Assembly: GCF_042676185.1 (NCBI RefSeq)
Contig: NZ_JBHTJT010000031.1
Span: 51,374 to 115,373 of the forward strand
Length of the DNA: 64,000 bases
Direction: 5' to 3'
Origin: Tropicimonas aquimaris
Lineage (GTDB): Bacteria; Pseudomonadota; Alphaproteobacteria; Rhodobacterales; Rhodobacteraceae
In this document: piece by piece, positions 60,476 to 64,000 of the stretch
Numbering within the stretch: position 1 is the first letter of the stretch
How the letters are laid out: each line of letters begins with the position of its first letter
Notes under the pieces: model-generated
What the model saw: only the letters and a program-made list of their open reading frames with translations
Databases searched by the model: none
Told to the model about the DNA's origin: nothing
Translations under genes and position numbers: made by a program

Positions 60476-60986
60476 GCGCAACGGCAAGAGAGCGGAGGAG
60501 GGGCAGTATGCCCCCCTCCCATACGCGGTGCTCAAGAGCGACGCCTGGCGGCACCTGTCTGGCGCTGCGGTGCGGGTCTTCCTGGAGCTGCACACGCGCT
60601 TCAACGGCAGCAACAACGGCAAGCTGCGCCTGTCCTACGCGGAGGCCGCGGAGGCGTTGAACATGGGCAAGGCAACGGTCCAGCGCGCCTTTGACGATTT
60701 GCAGGAGAAGGGGTTCGTGGTGCTGGAGCGCGAAGGCAACTGGTATCACCGGCAAGCCCACGAATGGCGGCTGACGACCAAGCCGGTGCAAATGGCAAGG
60801 GGGAGGCTGTCACCGACCAACGATTGGCGCAGTTGGCGGCCGGAAAAAACAGAACGCGGTTCTGAAACGGAACGGTGCGGCGGCGCGGTGGTTCCATTTC
60901 AGAACCCATGCGAGGTGGATGGTTCCAAATTGGAACCCGTCAGGGCGAAAAAGCGGAGGGGGCACGGTTCTGGAACGGAACACTAA
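60468..60986 (+). CDS. HTH protein, candidate replication initiator or master regulator
   Basis: The 172-residue protein has an N-terminal winged helix: YAPLPYAVLKSDAWRHLSGAAV, then LSYAEAAEALNMGKATVQRAFDDLQEKGFVVL, which is like the helix-turn-helix of plasmid and phage replication or regulatory proteins. The C-terminal half (from about residue 110) is basic and low in complexity. Its DNA holds four copies of a GGTTC...GAACC palindrome. The protein may bind these repeats to start replication or control its own operon. ATG 60468 overlaps the previous gene. Confidence 0.68.
   Translation: MAKRNGKRAEEGQYAPLPYAVLKSDAWRHLSGAAVRVFLELHTRFNGSNNGKLRLSYAEAAEALNMGKATVQRAFDDLQEKGFVVLEREGNWYHRQAHEWRLTTKPVQMARGRLSPTNDWRSWRPEKTERGSETERCGGAVVPFQNPCEVDGSKLEPVRAKKRRGHGSGTEH
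60858..60981. repeat. Four iteron-like palindromic repeats
   Basis: The units are GGTTCTGAAACGGAAC (60858), GGTTCCATTTCAGAACC (60890, inverse orientation), GGTTCCAAATTGGAACC (60921, perfect palindrome) and GGTTCTGGAACGGAAC (60966). Centres are spaced about 32, 31 and 45 bp, so the first three lie on one face of the helix. A short AGAAC-GCG-GTTCT palindrome overlaps the first. An AT-rich CTAATATATACC follows at 60983. The array lies in the last third of the HTH gene and is a candidate origin or operator. Confidence 0.78.
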
Positions 60987-61108
60987 TATATACCACTCCC
61001 TGCTTGCGGGGGCTGGGGCGAGTGAGGCGGGTGGATGGCGCGAGCGTTCGTCACGCCGAAGACTTGGCAAAGGTTCGCAGATGATTTCGGGAAAATCTGA
61101 GGTGCAGC

Positions 61109-61741
61109 ATGGGCGGCATGGGTAGCGGGCGGCGTTGGCACTTCGATTCCAGGAGCACGACAGAGGATTATCGGTCGATAGACGTTCGGTGGCTCAAGCG
61201 GAGGGGCATGCTGGAGCCCGGAGCGACCGGCAACGTCACTTGGTCGAGGTCTGGTGAAGAAACCGGTTCGATCCGCATCACCGCCGAGCCGTGGCGCATT
61301 GTCCTAGACTATCGGTCTCGCGACGCTGGCGGGGCATGGGAGAGCCTGCGCTATGGCGTCCATCTAGATACCACGGCCTGCACCCTGGGCGGCGAGCGTC
61401 ATTGGTTCCTTTGCCCCGCTCAGAGCTGCGGGCGGCGCGTGGCGGTGCTGTACGGTGGGAGGATCTTCGCATGCCGGCATTGCTATGGGCTGGCCTATCC
61501 CTCGCAGCGTGAGGCGGCCGGAGACCGGGCGGCAAGAAAGGCAGATAGGATCAGGGAGCGATTGGGCTGGCTTGGAGGCGTGCTGAACGGCGGCGATTGG
61601 GGCAAGCCAAAGGGTATGCACCGGCAGACCTACGAGCGATTGTGCTCCGAACATGACCGGTTGGTGGCTCAGGCCCTTCAGGGGGTCGCCGAGCAGTACG
61701 GCTTTGATCCCGTATCCGGCAAGTCCAGGCTCCAGTTTTGA
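61109..61741 (+). CDS. Cys-rich (zinc-ribbon-like) island protein, function unknown
   Basis: The 210-residue protein opens MGGMGSGRRWHFDSRSTTED and has a central metal-type motif: WFLCPAQSCGRRVAVLYGG then FACRHCYGLAYPSQREAA, four Cys as C-x4-C ... C-x2-C. A helical C-terminal part with Arg follows (RAARKADRIRERLGW). Proteins of this layout occur in integrated elements of proteobacteria, but the role is not known to me. GAGG precedes the ATG. Confidence 0.72.
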   Translation: MGGMGSGRRWHFDSRSTTEDYRSIDVRWLKRRGMLEPGATGNVTWSRSGEETGSIRITAEPWRIVLDYRSRDAGGAWESLRYGVHLDTTACTLGGERHWFLCPAQSCGRRVAVLYGGRIFACRHCYGLAYPSQREAAGDRAARKADRIRERLGWLGGVLNGGDWGKPKGMHRQTYERLCSEHDRLVAQALQGVAEQYGFDPVSGKSRLQF

Positions 61742-62059
61742 ACGGGGCTGTTAGGCGGTGGGGTGCTCGGCTGGCCCTACTGAGAGAGCTGCGACTGGTC
61801 GAGTGGCCCGCGAAGGACGAGGCGGAAACGTGGAGGCTCAAGGAAGTCATCTAGTCGCGTTGGTCTGCTTCCTGCGCGCTAGCCGCCGGCGGGACACTTC
61901 CTCTTCACCGCGACCACCTAGGCTGACTTATAGGTCGGATGATTTGTCAATTGACCTCTCGAAGAGGTTAAGTGCCTCGCGCGGTCAACGTCATTTTCGT
62001 CACCCGAAGCAGCGAAGGTCGGCTACTAGCTCAAACCGGTACTGTCGTAGTTTGAATTC
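61742..62059. other. Non-coding or degenerate stretch
   Basis: About 318 bp with no convincing gene. The 17-bp sequence TGGTCTGCTTCCTGCGC at 61861-61877 recurs at 62540-62556. The frames crossing it have no start signal or recognisable product. Confidence 0.45.
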
Positions 62060-62314
62060 CTAACGAACGGCGCCGAATATCAATCCGAGGAAGCCCCAAT
62101 ACATGATGGGAAATACGAGGAGAGCCAAGGCAAGAAATGCAAGCCCTCGGGAGCGCAAATATACGCTTGCCGCGAAAACACCAAGCGAAATAAGAAAGGG
62201 GATGACGCCCATTGCCAAGCGGAGATAGGCTCCCACGTCCATGCGGTGCTCCATTTCTCGGCCAGAAGCCGAACTGCTGTCTTCACCCTCAAAAAGCTGG
62301 CAAAACGGAGACAT
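62060..62314 (-). CDS. Small membrane protein, function unknown
   Basis: The 84-residue frame has two hydrophobic helices (LAMGVIPFLISLGVFAAS and LAFLALALLVFPIMYWGFLG) after a polar start. ATG 62314 (MSPFCQLF) is assumed; TTG 62335 and ATG 62254 keep the same membrane part. No clear ribosome binding site is seen. It could be an immunity-type or holin-like protein, without evidence. Confidence 0.5.
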   Translation of the reverse strand: MSPFCQLFEGEDSSSASGREMEHRMDVGAYLRLAMGVIPFLISLGVFAASVYLRSRGLAFLALALLVFPIMYWGFLGLIFGAVR

Positions 62315-62694
62315 TAGGTCTTTGATTGATATCAAATCGGCAAGGCAGCTTCGCCCGCTGACCTGTCCTTGGTGAAGTGCATCGCGAACGTGCGGTCTTC
62401 ACCCGCGTTGCACATGTCGAGTGAACAAGAGCAGAAATGCTGCTCCTGCGGCGAAGGCCTGCAATATCGGAAAACTTGACCTTCCCACCCGCGCGTCTCA
62501 TCAGGCGGTGCCTAAGCAGGGCCGTCACCTGGACGATGTGGTCTGCTTCCTGCGCAATCCGGTCATAAGCAGGTATCGGTCGAGGTCCGCATTGACGACG
62601 GTGCTGGCTTGTACACTGAGGGCTTATGGTTGGTCGTGTCGTTGCAATCCTTGCTGCCGCACTGCCTCGAAAAGCCATTTAGATGTCTAAGGCC
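62315..62694. other. Unassigned stretch, possibly a gene remnant
   Basis: These 380 bp have codon-like statistics on the minus strand, where SLDMCNAGEDRTFAMHFTKD can be read before a stop near 62335. The reading is broken upstream and no family is recognisable. A decayed gene or insertion remnant is possible. Confidence 0.35.
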
Positions 62695-63054
62695 TTACAA
62701 GCAGTCCCCATATAGATTGCAACTTAGCGCAGCTCCAAATAGGAACAGTGGCCCGCTTAGCAATAGGTACAGCACTGCTACGCCTACAAACCTAACCCAT
62801 CCAGCAGATTTGTCGGTCATGGCGGCAAAGAAAAATCCAGGCAAAAAGGTAAGTAGAAAATGTATGGGGCCAGCCATTTCCGGTAGGTGGATATCTAGAA
62901 TTCCGAAGGCAAGTACGGAAAGAAATGGCCAACAAACCACCAGTAGCATCGCTCTCGAAAAACCTAGCCTGCGTTTCACGCGACCGCCTATACCTGCCAC
63001 ACCGCCGGCAAGCAGAAAGAACGCCAAGCACATCAGAAGAAGCCGTCCAAACAT
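62695..63054 (-). CDS. Small multi-helix membrane protein, function unknown
   Basis: The 119-residue protein has four hydrophobic segments (LLLMCLAFFLLAGGVAGIGG, MLLVVCWPFLSVLAFGILDI, FLLTFLPGFFFAAM and VAVLYLLLSGPLFLFGAAL). GGGAGAAAG lies before the ATG at 63054, which supports it. It has no recognisable domain and is alone on the minus strand with the small membrane gene downstream. Confidence 0.62.
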   Translation of the reverse strand: MFGRLLLMCLAFFLLAGGVAGIGGRVKRRLGFSRAMLLVVCWPFLSVLAFGILDIHLPEMAGPIHFLLTFLPGFFFAAMTDKSAGWVRFVGVAVLYLLLSGPLFLFGAALSCNLYGDCL

Positions 63055-63315
63055 TGGGCTTTCTCCCTAGTCTGGAACTAACTTTAAACGCTTTGACAGC
63101 TCATTTCACTGACCTGGGTCATCTTGCTGACGAAGAACCGTTCAGAGGTCACGTCAGTGCCCGAGTCGGTTCGCTCGGCGCGTTTGATTAATATGCGCGC
63201 CCATTTTTTGTGCTGTTCGGAGGCTAGCGGGGAGTCATGTCGTGTTCAATCGAAATGCTTCGTAAGATTGTCTTTTTCGCGCGGTCGCAGCCTTGGGAGG
63301 GACGAGCTTGGTTGC

Positions 63316-63516
63316 TCAGCCTTCAGCTGGTAGCTCGTCAGGAAAGCTCTGAACCTCGCGTTCAAAGGCCTCGACGTCGGACAATCTGTAAACGACCCGG
63401 CCGCCAATCTTCAGGTATCGCGGACCTTCCTGGGCCCAACGCCAGCGTTCAAGTGTTCGGTGGCTGATCTTCCAGCGGGCCGCTAGTTCTATCTGACTCA
63501 GACATACTTCGCTCAT
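63316..63516 (-). CDS. Second AlpA/excisionase-like HTH protein
   Basis: The 66-residue protein has a MerR-type HTH of the AlpA kind: LSQIELAARWKISHRTLERWRWAQEGPRYLKIGGRVVYRLSDVEAF. This is the canonical pattern of recombination-directionality factors. It is on the opposite strand to the first AlpA-like gene, so the island may have two regulatory units or be two nested elements. AAAAGGAGACGAAA precedes the ATG. Confidence 0.83.
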   Translation of the reverse strand: MSEVCLSQIELAARWKISHRTLERWRWAQEGPRYLKIGGRVVYRLSDVEAFEREVQSFPDELPAEG

Positions 63517-63652
63517 TTTCGTCTCCTTTTGCGCAACTCACTTCGGTCGCAAGAGAACGAATGCGTGAGAAGAAAACCTATTCAAGTTGGTAGGTTGCGT
63601 GCTCGAAGGCTATGTTCGAAACAGGCGGAGAGGGCGTGAATTGGCGCAAGCC

Positions 63653-63988
63653 TTAGAAGCGGCGTCGGAACGTTCGGGATGGAGCGGCCCGCTTCGGCAT
63701 GGGGTCGGACACTTTTCTCAAGATTTCAGGGATTTTCGTGGCGTCTAGACTCGATCCGAAACGCCAATACAGCCGAATTGCGGAGCGAGTCATTCCCTCC
63801 GCCACAAACCATTCGCGAACCCAAGACCAGGCCCTAGTGCGGGCCTTTTTTCTTTTTGGTTCAAAGGGGTTTAACGATGCCATCCGACTTCCGGAGACTG
63901 GCAGTTGGCCCAAAAGTGGTCTCCGAACGCCCCGCGTCATGGCCAGCCGCAGGGCGTCATCGTTCTTCTCGACGGCGTGGTACTGCAT
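63653..63988 (-). CDS. Small basic protein, function unknown
   Basis: The 111-residue frame is rich in Arg and Lys (KRKKARTRAWSW, PKRAAPSRTFRRRF) and has no signal or membrane segment. ATG 63988 is near the right edge; no upstream context is available. A small DNA- or RNA-binding protein is possible. It may be a real gene or a fragment of a longer one that continues beyond the edge in another arrangement. Confidence 0.45.
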   Translation of the reverse strand: MQYHAVEKNDDALRLAMTRGVRRPLLGQLPVSGSRMASLNPFEPKRKKARTRAWSWVREWFVAEGMTRSAIRLYWRFGSSLDATKIPEILRKVSDPMPKRAAPSRTFRRRF

Positions 63989-64000
63989 CGAGCTGCGGGC

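Larger units (their letters stand above)
57339..64000 (+). mobile_element. Integrated genomic island at tRNA-Ser (left part)
   Basis: From the 3' end of the tRNA to the right edge the DNA has the marks of an integrated element: a P4-type integrase next to a tRNA, two AlpA-like HTH genes, small overlapping genes, an iteron-like repeat array, a lower G+C content in parts (58.7-59.6 and 61.9-63.3 kb) and several genes without recognisable homology. No attR-like copy of the tRNA end is seen in the window, so the right boundary is beyond 64000. No capsid, terminase, relaxase or transposase genes are visible. Confidence 0.82.

Noticed and set aside
62060..62700. Transposase remnant on the minus strand
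   Set aside because: Some protein-like stretches can be read but no transposase motif, terminal inverted repeat or target duplication is visible.
63797..63805. CCTCCGCCA as the right attachment site of the island
   Set aside because: Only nine bases match the tRNA-Ser 3' end, it lies inside an open frame, and a functional att core would normally be longer.

Overview
The window is a GC-rich chromosomal segment of an alphaproteobacterium, most probably family Rhodobacteraceae (Roseobacter group). This rests on the GC-rich codon use, the mreBC pair, the urtABCDE urea operon, the Zur-controlled znu locus, the paired short and long open frames typical of high-GC DNA, and a dispersed intergenic repeat of a kind I associate with this family. 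No identity search was possible.

Layout. 1-3 kb: cell shape genes mreC (cut by the left edge) and mreB, then an orphan XRE-type regulator. 3.3-5.1 kb: leuA, preceded by a 29-codon leader peptide with five consecutive Leu codons and a hairpin over its stop codon. 5.5-14.9 kb: housekeeping and small secreted proteins: a 19-unit MORN protein, NAD synthetase, a small DMT transporter, a SpoT-like HD hydrolase, a PepSY-like protein, pfkB-arsC, an exported metallo-beta-lactamase-fold hydrolase and a small zincin. 14.9-21 kb: gltX, a malonyl-CoA-synthetase-like ligase, a family III CoA transferase and the two subunits of a 3-oxoacid/acetate CoA-transferase. 21-25.9 kb: a TPP riboswitch followed by thiM-thiE-thiD-thiY-thiZ-thiX, combining thiazole and pyrimidine salvage, thiamin-phosphate synthesis and a precursor importer. 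26-28.1 kb: four small envelope genes around an AI-2E-type permease. 28.5-34.6 kb: urtABCDE. 34.6-42.2 kb: aldo/keto reductase, a GntR regulator and, divergent from it, a uronate operon (uxaC, kduI, kduD, uxuB) ending at a terminator, then galK. 42.2-45.4 kb: zur-znuC-znuB divergent from znuA around a Zur-type palindrome. 45.6-50.3 kb: a spermidine/putrescine-type ABC importer. 50.4-57 kb: an AEC carrier and a tightly packed minus-strand run (SPOR lipoprotein, DacC-like peptidase, tmk, holB, tatD, MBL hydrolase).

From 57.25 kb to the right edge lies a mobile island. A P4-type tyrosine integrase begins about 135 bp after a complete tRNA-Ser(UGA) gene. It is followed by a translationally coupled gene of unknown function, an AlpA-like HTH protein, three small overlapping genes, an HTH gene whose 3' end carries four copies of a palindromic iteron-like repeat, a Cys-rich protein, two membrane proteins and a second AlpA-like gene. 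No structural, packaging or conjugation gene is visible, and the right attachment site is not in the window. This island, with its candidate origin, is the least explained part of the sequence. The leuA leader and the dispersed hairpin repeat are the best regulatory observations in the core region.
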